A stretch of DNA of 64,000 bases from Aurifilum marmelostoma. Taxonomy: Eukaryota; Ascomycota; Sordariomycetes; Diaporthales; Cryphonectriaceae. Positions within the stretch are counted from its first letter, which is position 1, and the number at the start of each line of letters is the position of its first letter. Location of the stretch: assembly GCA_027559495.1 (NCBI GenBank), contig JAMXSV010000023.1, forward strand, positions 1,674,001 through 1,738,000. The letters are read 5' to 3'. This document shows, one piece after another, positions 46,261 to 55,814 of the stretch. A program made the translations under genes and the position numbers. The notes below the pieces were generated by a model. It was given only the letters and a program-made list of their open reading frames with translations. It was not told the DNA's origin and did no database searches.

Positions 46261-47406
46261 TCTTGTTCTCATTTGGCTTGCCTTGATTGATGATTGATTA
46301 CAGGAAGAAAGAAAAAAAAAAAGAGAGAGAAAAGAGAAAAAAAAAAAAAAAAAACTTGGCAGGAAGGATGTAATGATCTCCCCCTCCATCGTCCGCCTCG
46401 TTTTTTTCTTTCCTTTTCTTTTTTTCTTTTTGAACAGTGATCGTCGGCCGGGAGGGGTCAGATGATTCACCCCGGCGTACTACTTTAAAAAGAAAGAGAA
46501 ACTGGGGATGGGATACTTTGGGGAACTTGGGTGATCGCTACCGCTCTGTTCGGCCCGCTGGGAGGGAGGACCCTTAAGACATGCAGGGCTGCATGCATGT
46601 GCCTAGGTTAGGTAGGCACGGTAGGGTACATAATGAGTCCCACTCCTGGGCCAACTGTTGGGGAAGAGACATGCGTGTGTAAAGTTAAGTTTGAGTAGGA
46701 GAGCTTGTCCATTCCTTGGATGGAGGAGTGGCCCCGCGTGGCAAGCTGGCGCAAGATTGTGTGGTCGTGGTCTCGGGGGGGGGGGTATGTGGTCTGCTAA
46801 ATAAGCTCTGCAACGAGGAATATTGATCGCTTGTTGGTTCACCAGATGCTGAAAGGGTTTGGGGGGGGGGGGTGGTGGGGCGCACGCATGACTTGTTGTT
46901 TTTACGAATGGGGGGGGGGGGGGGGGGTTTGCCTCTCGACTGGGGCTGGTTACAGACCCAGCGATTTGCACCTTGTCAAGTGATAGACTTGCGGGAAATG
47001 ATTGTAGCTTTCTTTGCTTTATGGCGCCTTCGTGTTGACCAACGTCACTCCAGAACTCGTTCTCAAAATAGACAATACTTCTCATGGTACATCAAGTCAT
47101 TGCGCTGGGTGGACTACTACGTCTTTAGTTGAGTCGCTTTTCTCTCTCTCTGTCTCTCTCCTCGCTGCTCTTGCTGGCTGTATACATGACAGTGAACCCT
47201 CTGGTGCTGTGCTGCGCGTGCACTGCAACCACATGTTGCCAGATCTGGGCCGTTGCATCGGGTCTCAGAGCCAGATCGTGGGGGATGACAAGGCGTTGAT
47301 TAGTGGATCCAGGGCCACGTTCAGGGCCGCTGACGGGGTTTTTCGAAACGGCCACAGGGTCCTGACAACCCTAGACTTCTATTTCTGGGGAGTAATTATT
47401 GTAGTT

Positions 47407-47437
<31 letters not shown>

Positions 47438-47472
47438 GGTTTTGATTCTTATCATTATGGACAACCTGGCAT

Positions 47473-48043
47473 CTACCCACCAGCCTTGGTCTTCTCCCCT
47501 TTCTGGAACTGCTGCTTCTTCTCCTTGACCCACGCCTGCTTCAACGCCCGGTACTCCTCGTCCTCGATACACCGCCGCCACACCTCCTTGAACACCTCGC
47601 TGGCATCCGCCTTCTCCTTCCTCCTCCTGCAGTCCTCCTCGGACCCCCCCAGCCCACCTGTCCAGCTCCTCGCCCGTCCCCCTGGCGTACTTCCTCCCGC
47701 CCTTGTGGTTCGCATACCGCCGCGCCCTCGTCATGCCCATCTGGATGAACTTGCGGCTCATGTCGGCGCCGACGAGGTCCCCGCGGGCGACGTAGGACCG
47801 GAAGATGGCCCACAGGATCCGCGACGAGCTGCGGGCCACGGGGACGGTGCGGAAGGCCCAGTAGGGGAGGAGGAGGCTCTTGTAGGGCTCGAAGGAGAGG
47901 ACGCCCACCTCGCCGCGGGCGATCTCGTAGCTGTAGCGGAGGGCGGGGGAGTCCAGGGCCGGCGTGGGCAGTGGTGATGGTGGTGATGGTGGTGGTGGTG
48001 GGGGTTTTGGGGGTTCGTGGCTTTGTGCTGATGATGCCGGCAT
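47473..48043 (-). pseudogene. DUF4385 family protein, frame broken at a G7 run
   Basis: From ATG 48043 the first frame gives a Pro-rich start and then the DUF4385 core: LRYSYEIARGEVGVLSFEPY, YWAFRTVPVARSSSRILWAI, GDLVGADMSRKFIQMGMTRA and RRYANHKGGRKYARGTGEEL. The frame then runs into junk. A second frame carries the expected C-terminus: CRRRKEKADASEVFKEVWRR, then EDEEYRALKQAWVKEKKQQF, ending near 47473. The frames connect if the coding-strand G7 run (plus-strand C at 47644-47650) is one base shorter, giving about 189 residues, a normal size. The only alternative, a roughly 31-nt intron, is too short. DUF4385 proteins occur in fungi and bacteria; function unknown. Because two other conserved frames in this window also break by +1 in C/G runs, a sequencing error is likely and the gene may be intact. 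Confidence 0.8.
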
Positions 48044-48851
48044 TCGTTTGGATTCTTGATGTGCTGTATGAGGGCACGTGTCTTAAGATTAATTGCCAAT
48101 TGGGTAATTTGGGAATGTCGTACGTGTTCCAGATATGGTAATGAATTCATGGGAGAGAGTTTTGGTTATATAATGTTGAGAGTGGTGAAGTGAAACAAGG
48201 GGACACAAAGAGACTGTGACGTCAATATTTAGGGTCGGCAGAAGACAAAGATGAATGACCGAACACGAGGATTCTCGAGGAATGACTGAGATGCAATCAT
48301 TGACTGTGTACGAAAATAGACAGTAACAACTTCCCAAGATCTTCACTGATGCATAGAAGTTGCCCAATGGGCCAAGAAGGGAATTATCTCAGCATGGCAG
48401 TATGGGATGCTCGTTGCGTTTTCTGCCTCGTCCATTTTCTTCAGAATTATACCTCTTACCTAAATACGGCAATATCGACAGCCAATAATACAGGAAATGA
48501 GTGTCATTTGTTATGCTCTTCTTGATTCTCCTTCTAGTCCATTGAGAGGTACTTGGTCTGAATATTGTACTTTACAGGTATGCATAATTTTGAGAAGTGA
48601 CCAATGTATCTTGATTGGCCCAAGAAAGAGGATAGACAAGTACCAGCAACTCCTCTAAATTGTACCTCTGTGATCTACTAGGGTTGTCTTGAGGGTTCTA
48701 TTCTCTACTTGATAACGCAGTAACACCGTCTACCACACGAACCACTCTATCCATCTACATCTTCGAGTCCCGTCTGTGTACACAATGCTTCATCAGTATC
48801 AAGTTTCCCCTCATCAGAAGGCCGGAGAGCTGGCTCAGAGCCGGCCAACAC
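48044..48851. other. AT-rich spacer, no gene recognised
   Basis: About 800 bp between the DUF4385 start and the OYE stop, both on the minus strand, so it includes the DUF4385 promoter and the OYE 3' UTR. Only frames below 110 codons are present. Confidence 0.5.
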
Positions 48852-50162
48852 TCACTTCTGCGAGGCTTTCGACCCTCTCCCCTTCCATGGCCACGAGATC
48901 TGCGCGGCGTGATGGATCTCGATGCCGAGGTCATCAGCCCACTGCCAGACCAGGCCCGGGTTCTTCTGGAACGTCCTGCCGGCCAGGACCACATCGATGG
49001 GCGTGTCGCTGGTCAGGATCTCCTCGGCCTGCCTGCCCTCGACGATGGCCCCCACCGCGGAGACGTACATCTTGTCGCCCACGGCCTTCTTGATCGCCTT
49101 GGACAGCGGTGCCTGGTATGCAGTGGACCCCAGCGCGCTGATCTTGGCCCCAGAGTACCCACCGCCAGAAGAGACATCCAGCAGGTCGACGCCGCGCTCG
49201 GCCAGCAGGTGCGCGAGCCTGATGCTGTCGCTGACGGTCCAGCTCTCGGGGATGCTGGGGTCCTCCTCCAGCCAGTCGGTGGCGCTGATGCGCACAAAGA
49301 GGGGCATGTCCTCGGGGATCACGGCACGGATGCCCTCGACCACCTCGAGGGTCAGCCGCGTCCTGTTCTCAAAGCTGCCGCCGTACGCGTCGGTGCGCCT
49401 GTTGGACACGGGCGTCATGAACTCGTGCAGCAGGTACCCGTGGGCGGCGTGGAGCTCAACCACGTCGAACCCAGCCCTGACGGCGCGCACGGCGCCGCGC
49501 ACAAAGTCCGCCCTGACCTCCTCGATCTCCTGCAGGGTCATCTCGCGGGGCACGGGGAACTTGTCGCTGAAGGGGACCGAGGAGGGCGCGATGCAGTCGC
49601 CGGGCCAGCCCCCCACGTCCTCGTGCACGACCTCGCCGAAGCTCAGCCAGGGCGGGGCGGTGCTGGCCTTGCGGCCGGCGTGGGCGATCTGGATCCCGAT
49701 CTTCTGGCCCTGGGAGTGGGCGAACCGGACGATCTGGGTCAGGCCCGCGATGTGCGCGTCGAGCCAGATGCCCGAGTCCACGGGCGTGATGCGGCCCCGG
49801 GCCTGCACGGCGCTGGCCTCCATGATGGACAGGCCCGGCCCGCGGGACACGATGCCGCCGACGTGGGCGGCCGTGTTCCAGGGCTGCTGGAACCCGTCCA
49901 GGCACGAGTACTGGCACAGCGGGGCGAGGAAGATGCGGTTCTGGAAGGTCACGCCGCGGATCCGCAGCGGCGTGAAGAGCTTGGGGATGGGCGTGGCCCC
50001 GCCGGGCTGGGGGTCCACGGCGGTGCCGGCGACGGGGTCCTGGGCGGGCGTGAAGAAGGGGACGCCCTCTGCTGGCCTGACGTGGAGGGCGGACCTGGTC
50101 GAGCCCTTGCCGGGGGGGACGACGGGCTGGGTGACCGGCACCACGATTTGTTTCTGAGACAT
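48852..50162 (-). CDS. OYE-family NADH:flavin oxidoreductase (YqjM-like)
   Basis: Single exon, 436 residues, a full-length TIM-barrel flavoenzyme with an N-terminal extension of about 58 residues. Old yellow enzymes use FMN and NAD(P)H to reduce activated C=C bonds. Seen: KLFTPLRIRGVTFQNRIFLA then PLCQYSCLDG, with Cys83 in the position typical of the thermophilic-like YqjM class; HAGRK (161-165); GFDVVELHAAHGYLLHEFMT with the His238/His241 region that contacts substrate; NRRTDAYGGSFENRTR (254-269); VSSGGGYSG; and the phosphate-binding end GRQAEEIL with DVVLAGRTFQKNPG. No signal peptide, so it is cytosolic. Divergent from the O-methyltransferase, 1.35 kb away. Substrate unknown; role in phenolic or enone detoxification is inference. 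Confidence 0.95.
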   Translation of the reverse strand: MSQKQIVVPVTQPVVPPGKGSTRSALHVRPAEGVPFFTPAQDPVAGTAVDPQPGGATPIPKLFTPLRIRGVTFQNRIFLAPLCQYSCLDGFQQPWNTAAHVGGIVSRGPGLSIMEASAVQARGRITPVDSGIWLDAHIAGLTQIVRFAHSQGQKIGIQIAHAGRKASTAPPWLSFGEVVHEDVGGWPGDCIAPSSVPFSDKFPVPREMTLQEIEEVRADFVRGAVRAVRAGFDVVELHAAHGYLLHEFMTPVSNRRTDAYGGSFENRTRLTLEVVEGIRAVIPEDMPLFVRISATDWLEEDPSIPESWTVSDSIRLAHLLAERGVDLLDVSSGGGYSGAKISALGSTAYQAPLSKAIKKAVGDKMYVSAVGAIVEGRQAEEILTSDTPIDVVLAGRTFQKNPGLVWQWADDLGIEIHHAAQISWPWKGRGSKASQK

Positions 50163-51512
50163 TGTAAACGTTTGGGGAGAGAGGGTGTGCCCCGTTTTGA
50201 TTAGTCTGGAGAAACGATCTGGTGAGTAACCAGGAAGATAATGTCGAGTATGGAGAGATGGTCTAATGGCTCTTCACCTTTCTTCTGACCTATCTTTTTT
50301 TTTTTTTTTTTTTTTTTAACAGCAATAATTAAAATTGCCTCAGACCGATAATAGTCGAATATAACTAACTCACAAGGGACGCAAGCTCGATGGAAAGGGG
50401 GGGGGGGGACTTGCATGTCACGATAGCATCGAACAACAATATCACTGACCGCCACTCGCTGACAAACTCTGGATTATTAATTGCCCATTAGAAATAAGTT
50501 GATTTCAAAACTCATGTTCTATCGCGAATACTACCACGGCAGCACGGCAGAATGTGGTTCAACAACTCGGCAGCGAGTAATTAATTTGTCCCCGCTGTTT
50601 GTGCTGCCGTTTCATACCTGGGACTGCCTTTGAGATATTTTACCGAGGCTAATTAATATGCGCAGCGTCCTTTATAACTACAGTACTTGTACAGCGGGCT
50701 AGAAACTCCTCCTTGAACCGGTGCCATTGAACTCGGGCGGTGGTGCATGGAGAGTGCCCCCCCCTCGCAGACCCGCACTGTCGAGGTTTCGTTGATCCAC
50801 CCCGCCACCACACCATTTGCTGCACCGCACCCACAACGCCGAGCACACAGCTCGTCAGGGTCGTCCGACGGTCCGGTCCCTCTACAGAGAGGGGTCGTGG
50901 TGACATCATTTGTCCCGCTGTGTCCTTATTCTGCCTCACAGAATGCCCCAAAAGTCTACAGGTATTCGATAAATCTGCCGAGTTCAGAAGGGCTATAAGA
51001 GCATTAAAATGACATATCTGGCTAGACCACTATGCAATCAACAACTATTGGTGAACTTGTGAATTTACCCCTTGTGTTTCTGTATCATTCTCAAGTAGAC
51101 ATGGCTTGACGCTGTCCTTTGAACCCCTCGCGAGTCCCTCAAATATCCCTCAAGAAGACTAATAAAGAGAAGAGGGGCCCTTCCTACACTATCGTGTCAG
51201 TACCATTATACGAAAAAGCTGTGTGTCATAATACCCTCCCTCTTCTGAGCTGATCTTCCCAGGACTATGGGCCAGTGTCGCCAAGTCCACGAAATCTATT
51301 CGCCATTGGGGGCCGCGCAATGCTGTGGCATCCCCTTTCTTTCCCCATCGGAACATGAATCGTAACTCCGAGAGCACACGTAATGATATATCCATCACAT
51401 ACATAACAAGAAACGCCAGAGGGCAGCCTCCTCGTCATTGACAAGAGCATTCAATCATTCTGTCTCTCGACTTTTGCGAGTCTTGTCCTACAGTTTCAAC
51501 AACACAGCAGAT
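50163..51512. promoter_or_regulatory. Divergent upstream region of OYE and O-methyltransferase genes
   Basis: 1.35 kb between divergent start codons. T-run at 50295-50318, G-run at 50397-50408. No other gene recognised: frames up to 100 codons lack features. No specific factor site identified. Confidence 0.45.
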
Positions 51513-52474
51513 ATGGATGCGCCAAAGAAACACCACCCTGTAAGCTGAACCTCGACGAACTGGTCATGACAACAAAAGCAAAAGAAAAAAAAAAGCCCAT
51601 GAGGAGGGGGGGGGGGAGGGGCCGTAACCCACTAACAAGGCGCCTCGCAGGACGGCTCCATGCTGCAGCGATCGCAGGAGCAGCAGCGCCAGCTCCGCGA
51701 CCACATCCTGGCCCAGCCGGCCGGGAAATACATCGGCAAGCCGTGGGACCTGGTCCAGGACATCGAGGCCTTTGCCAACGAGAAGAGGCTGCCCATGATC
51801 TTCAGGTCGGCCAAGATCCAGGTGTCCAAGGGCGCCCTCGCCGCCATGGACCCCAAGCCCAAGACCGTGGTCGAGTTCGGCACCTTTGTCGGCACCTCGG
51901 CCGTCGCGTGGGCCGCCATGCTGCAGGAGTTCAACGGCGCCGGCGCAGAGGACATCAAGGTCTTCACGTTTGAGTTTGACGAGGGCGTCGCCGCGGTGGC
52001 CAGGGACATCATCAGGGCCGCGGGGCTCGACAGCATCATCGAGGTGCACGTCGGGCCCGGGGCCGAGAGCCTGAGGAGGCTGCACGCCGAGGGCCGCATC
52101 AGGCAGGGCCAGCTGGATGTGGTCTTCATCGACCACTGGGAGAAGCACTACCTGCCCGACCTGAAGCTGTGCGAGGAGCTGAAGCTGTTCCGGGTCGGGT
52201 CGGTGGCTCTGGCCGACAACACGGACTTCCCCGGCGCGCCTGACTATGTTGCGCATGTCAAGAAGGGCGGGGATGGGCCGGTGAGGTATGAGAGCGAGTC
52301 TCTGCAGTCGCACAATGAGCGTGGTCCGGTAAGTAGCCAGTTCCAATCTCGAAAAAAGACACCGTCTTTAAGAGAGTGTGGTTTTTTTTTTTGGGGGTTT
52401 TTTTTTTTTTTTGCTGACATTTAGGTAATTAATATCAGTCTGTCGTGGAAGCGAGCAAGGTTGTGGCGGTCTGA
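51513..52474 (+). CDS. Catechol-type O-methyltransferase (SAM-dependent)
   Basis: Three exons: 51513-51539, 51651-52328, 52439-52474; 246 residues. Exon 1 (MDAPKKHHP) ends at GTAAGC; intron 1 has an ACTAAC branch site and ends CGCAG, bringing DGSMLQRS into frame. Exon 2 carries the SAM site TVVEFGTFVGTSAVAWAAML (residues about 81-100), FTFEFDEGVAAVARD and the Mg-binding residues: Asp170 in FIDHWEKHYLPDLK and Asp198-Asn199 in ALADNTDFPGAPDY. This matches catechol O-methyltransferase, which transfers methyl to a hydroxyl of a catechol. The last exon is only 36 nt: SVVEASKVVAV. I chose the AG before 52439 because it gives this family-like end; the upstream AG at 52424 would give a longer unrelated tail. 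The 110-bp last intron is full of T- and G-runs. Cytosolic. Next to OYE and GH1 genes. Confidence 0.92.
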
Positions 52475-53184
52475 AGAGAGGACGAGTGAGAGACATTTTG
52501 AGGCTGCATTTTGCCGTGACAACACATGACACAATCTGTGAATAAAGTTAGTATTATGAAGAGCGTTCAAAGTTACAAACCAATAGATGAAGTTTCAAGT
52601 ATTATAAGTCTGAAATGGAAATGTGTCAGAGCAACGGAAAGCAATTATAGCCCGAGTATTTACGAGCAGGAAGACAACACAATTCCAAGAACAATTTCCC
52701 TTCAAGCTACCCTACAAATTGAACTCTTGGACCCCAAGTCATATCCACGTCTCTATTCAATATTCAAGTCGGCATTCGTACTTGAGGGGTCTCTATAGCG
52801 CCACCGCATCCACGGGCCGTGTCCCGCCTGGCAGAAGGACATTATCAGTGTAACAACCGACGATGGCCCGGTATATTGGCCCACGATGTTCGGTCACTAC
52901 CCCGCCGATGCTGCTCGCTCATTTCCACGAATGACGGAGGAGGTCCTATGGAGCCAGACAGGCACCATCATGGGAATGAGCCGGCCTTTGGGCAGTTTGT
53001 GCGGCCTTCGTCGGAGCGGCGACCTGTGGTGCCCGGAACGGCGTGCCGCATCTTCTACTATTTCTGGCCTCTTTCTTTTATATCCACTTGACTTTCTTTT
53101 TCTTCCATTCAATCCTGCTGTGTGGCAACGACGTGCTAGCTTCAGGACCAGGTATCCGGGGAACAGACGGCACACTCACACACC
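52475..53184. other. Spacer before the beta-glucosidase gene
   Basis: About 710 bp between two plus-strand genes. Frames up to 100 codons without features. A TATA-like TTTTATATCC at 53076-53085 lies 100 bp before the beta-glucosidase start and is followed by a CT-rich tract. Confidence 0.5.
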
Positions 53185-54675
53185 ATGAGCTACTCAACTG
53201 CAGACTTCGACCCAGCCCTCAAGGGCTCTCTCCCCGCCGACTTCCACTGGGGCTATGCAACAGCCGCCGCCCAGGTCGAGGGCGCCTGGAACAAAGACGG
53301 CAAGGGCGTTTCCATCTGGGACAAATGGCACCAGGACCCCAAGCGCATCAAGGACGGCAGCACCAACGAGGACGCCGTGCGGTCCTACGACCTGTACAAG
53401 GAGGACGTGGCCCGCATGAAGGACTACGGCGTCACGGCGTACCGCTTCTCGCTGGCCTGGAGCAGGATCATCCCCCTGGGCGGCAAGGACGACCCCGTCA
53501 ACGAGCAGGGCGTCGGCTACTACAACAGGCTGATCGACGAGCTGCTGGCCAACGGCATCGTGCCCTTTGTCACGCTGTTCCACTGGGACACGCCCCAGGC
53601 TCTGGAGGAGCGGTACGGCGGCATGCTGGACAAGGAAAAGTACACGCCTGACTTTGTACGGTATGCACGCGTGTGCTTTGAGCGGTTCGGCGACCGGGTC
53701 AAGAACTGGATCACCTATAACGAGCCTGGGGTCTACACGCTTGCCGGCTATGCTGCGGGGGTCCACGCGCCGGGGCGGTCGAGCTTCCGCGACAGGAACG
53801 AGGAGGGGGACAGCAGCACGGAGCCTTTTATCGTGGCGCACACGGAGCTTGTGTCTCACGCGTACGTGTGTGACATGTACAAGAGGGAGTTCCAGCCGGA
53901 GCAGAAGGGGTCCATCATGATCACCCTGCACGGGAACTGGGCGGAGCCCTGGGACGAGAACGACCCCAAGGACGTGGAAGCGGCGCAGCGGGCCAACGAG
54001 TTCGAGATTGCCTGGTATGCCGATCCGCTGTACGGCAGGGGCGAGATCGACTACCCTGCCTGCATGCGCGCACAGCTCGGCGACAGGCTGCCGACGTTCA
54101 CGGACGAAGAGAAGAAGCTCGTCAGAGGGAGTAGCGAGTCCTACGGGATGAACTCGTACACGGCGTTTTACGTCAGGAACCGCGGGGGCCGGCCTGCTGA
54201 CATCAACGACCACAAGGGCAACGTCGAGATCCTGGACACCAACAAGGCTGGGAGGAGCCGCGGGCTGGAGAGCGATACCCCCTGGCTGAGGACGGCGGAA
54301 TGGGGCTGGGCGAAGCTGCTCAGGTGGATCTGGAGCCGCTACGAGACGCCGATCTACATCACCGAGAACGGCACGACGGCGCGGGGCGAGCACGGGTGGA
54401 AGCCCAAGGGGCCGGACGATGTCCTGGAGGATCCGCACCGCATCGACTTTTTCAATAAGTATCTCGATGCCGTGGCCAGGGCGTCGCAGGAGGGCGTCGT
54501 CGTCAAGTCGTACTTTGGGTGGACGTTTACAGACAACTGGGAGTGGTCGGCCGGCTATACGGACCGGTTTGGCGTTACGTGGGTGGACTTTGAGTCGCCG
54601 GACAAGACGAGGTGGGCGAAGCGGTCAGCGTACTTTTTGAGGGACTATTTTGGGCATCTCATCAGGAGGGAGTGA
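53185..54675 (+). CDS. GH1 beta-glucosidase, intracellular
   Basis: Single exon, 496 residues, full length for fungal GH1. It hydrolyses terminal beta-glucosyl (or related) residues from oligosaccharides or aglycone glucosides by a retaining mechanism. Family blocks: LPADFHWGYATAAAQVEGAW at the start, YGVTAYRFSLAWSRIIP, FVTLFHWDTPQAL, the acid/base Glu180 in NWITYNEPGV and the nucleophile Glu394 in PIYITENGT, then YFGWTFTDNWEWSAGYTDRF for aglycone/glucose binding. There is no signal peptide, so the enzyme works on imported cellodextrins or glucosides, as in other cytosolic fungal GH1 enzymes. The start MSYSTADFDPAL follows CACACC and suits the family. It lies 0.7 kb downstream of the O-methyltransferase on the same strand. 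Confidence 0.97.
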   Translation: MSYSTADFDPALKGSLPADFHWGYATAAAQVEGAWNKDGKGVSIWDKWHQDPKRIKDGSTNEDAVRSYDLYKEDVARMKDYGVTAYRFSLAWSRIIPLGGKDDPVNEQGVGYYNRLIDELLANGIVPFVTLFHWDTPQALEERYGGMLDKEKYTPDFVRYARVCFERFGDRVKNWITYNEPGVYTLAGYAAGVHAPGRSSFRDRNEEGDSSTEPFIVAHTELVSHAYVCDMYKREFQPEQKGSIMITLHGNWAEPWDENDPKDVEAAQRANEFEIAWYADPLYGRGEIDYPACMRAQLGDRLPTFTDEEKKLVRGSSESYGMNSYTAFYVRNRGGRPADINDHKGNVEILDTNKAGRSRGLESDTPWLRTAEWGWAKLLRWIWSRYETPIYITENGTTARGEHGWKPKGPDDVLEDPHRIDFFNKYLDAVARASQEGVVVKSYFGWTFTDNWEWSAGYTDRFGVTWVDFESPDKTRWAKRSAYFLRDYFGHLIRRE

Positions 54676-54786
54676 GCGCAGTGAAGCGAGTGTTTGGACT
54701 ATAAGCCAATACTTGACAACAGGTCGTGAATCATATACATCGTTACTCAATACTCTTGCCCCGTCATTCCACATAATTAATACGAC

Positions 54787-55118
54787 TCAACCAGCCTTTG
54801 AGACATTACCACTGCCCGTATCGACAGTCACCTTCTTGTGGTGGTTTTCATTGCCGTCTCCTGCCGCCCTGAAACAGGAACCTTTCGCTTCCTGTGCACT
54901 ATTCTGGGCATCTAGATCCTCCCTCTCGGGGTCTTCATGGGTCAACGGAAACGAGGCCTGGTGTTGGATCTCGGGACTGGATATGCCGGCTGAGGACTCG
55001 AGGATTTCTTGTTCCTCGGGCTGCATTTGTGTCTGAGGTATTACTGGTCAGTGGTTCGATCATCCCTCTGACCAGAAGCAAAGGGGTAAAGGGAGGTTGA
55101 ATTTACACAGAGAGACAT
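54787..55118 (-). CDS. Small acidic hydrophilic protein (two exons)
   Basis: Proposed exons 55118-55107 (MSLC) and 55032-54787, joined by a 74-bp intron with GTAAAT donor, a CACTGACC branch-like site and CCTCAG acceptor, phase 0; 83 residues. The protein is TQMQPEEQEILESSAGISSP, then a Glu/Asp/Gln-rich hydrophilic chain ending HHKKVTVDTGSGNVSKAG. It has no signal peptide or hydrophobic segment. I do not recognise it. The ATG at 55026 alone would already give 79 residues. Evidence is limited to splice signals, acidic composition and a position between two solid genes (111 bp from the stop of the beta-glucosidase). Confidence 0.45.
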
Positions 55119-55814
55119 TGCTGTGTGCACTTTGTTGCTCCCAAAAGGTGATGCTATCTTGATCACATGTAATTCTGTCGTGGTTCGACGCTTGAGTTCG
55201 AGACTTCGAGAGGGGGATGAATAGATGCAGTGATGTTTTACTGGCAGTCTGGATGATCCGCTTTTATATCTCAGCAAAGGCTGTGCAACCATCAGCAGAC
55301 ATCATTTCAAATCCGAAAAAAAAAAAAAAAAGTCCACGAAAGATTCACGCACTCCTCACAAGACCGTGTCCGAGAGAGAGACAACGCGGCATCGTGCATG
55401 AGGGTGACGCAATGGGGCATGCTGACCAACAGCCCACGAGGGGGCTTTTCTTTTCTTCCCTGCCATGCGATCGTCGATCATATGGTCGGCTGGGGGGGGG
55501 GGGGGGCAGGGTGTCACTCCTCACTGCCACACCTCGTGCTGCATGTTCTTATGCACCTTGCGCCATAGTAAGCGCAGCTTGCGCCAGGATATTGTCTGGA
55601 TGATGCCATTGTTTGTTTCACTTACACCTCGATAACATCACGGACAACCTGTTCACCTGCTCACTCTTTTCTCTCATTATTGTGAGAATGTGCTTCATTG
55701 CTGTAAGTACATAATTAGTTTCTTCGTCGGCCGCAAGCAATGCTAGGCTTGGGCCTGGAAAGAAAAAGAAGAAAGAAGAAGAAAAAATCCCATACTTCAA
55801 GGCACAAAGACTCT
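55119..55814. other. Spacer, no gene recognised
   Basis: About 700 bp with an A-run at 55315-55331 and a G-run at 55491-55506. It contains the upstream region of the small acidic gene and the downstream region of the esterase gene. Confidence 0.5.

Larger units (their letters stand above)
45650..47472. other. Intergenic region rich in simple repeats
   Basis: No gene recognised. Contains (CA)n at 46087-46116, (CCCA)n at 46227-46260, A-runs at 46313-46354, G-runs at 46860-46872 and 46910-46927, and a T-run of about 29 at 47409-47437 near the end of the DUF4385 gene. Antisense frames here are Pro or Phe-run translations. Confidence 0.6.

Noticed and set aside
46685..47085. Pro-rich minus-strand frames
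   Set aside because: Translations of G- and C-runs; no biological features.
48909..50204. 431- and 411-codon plus-strand frames
   Set aside because: Antisense to the intact OYE gene; they result from GC-rich third positions and have no family features.
53194..54438. 414-codon minus-strand frame
   Set aside because: Antisense shadow of the GH1 gene.
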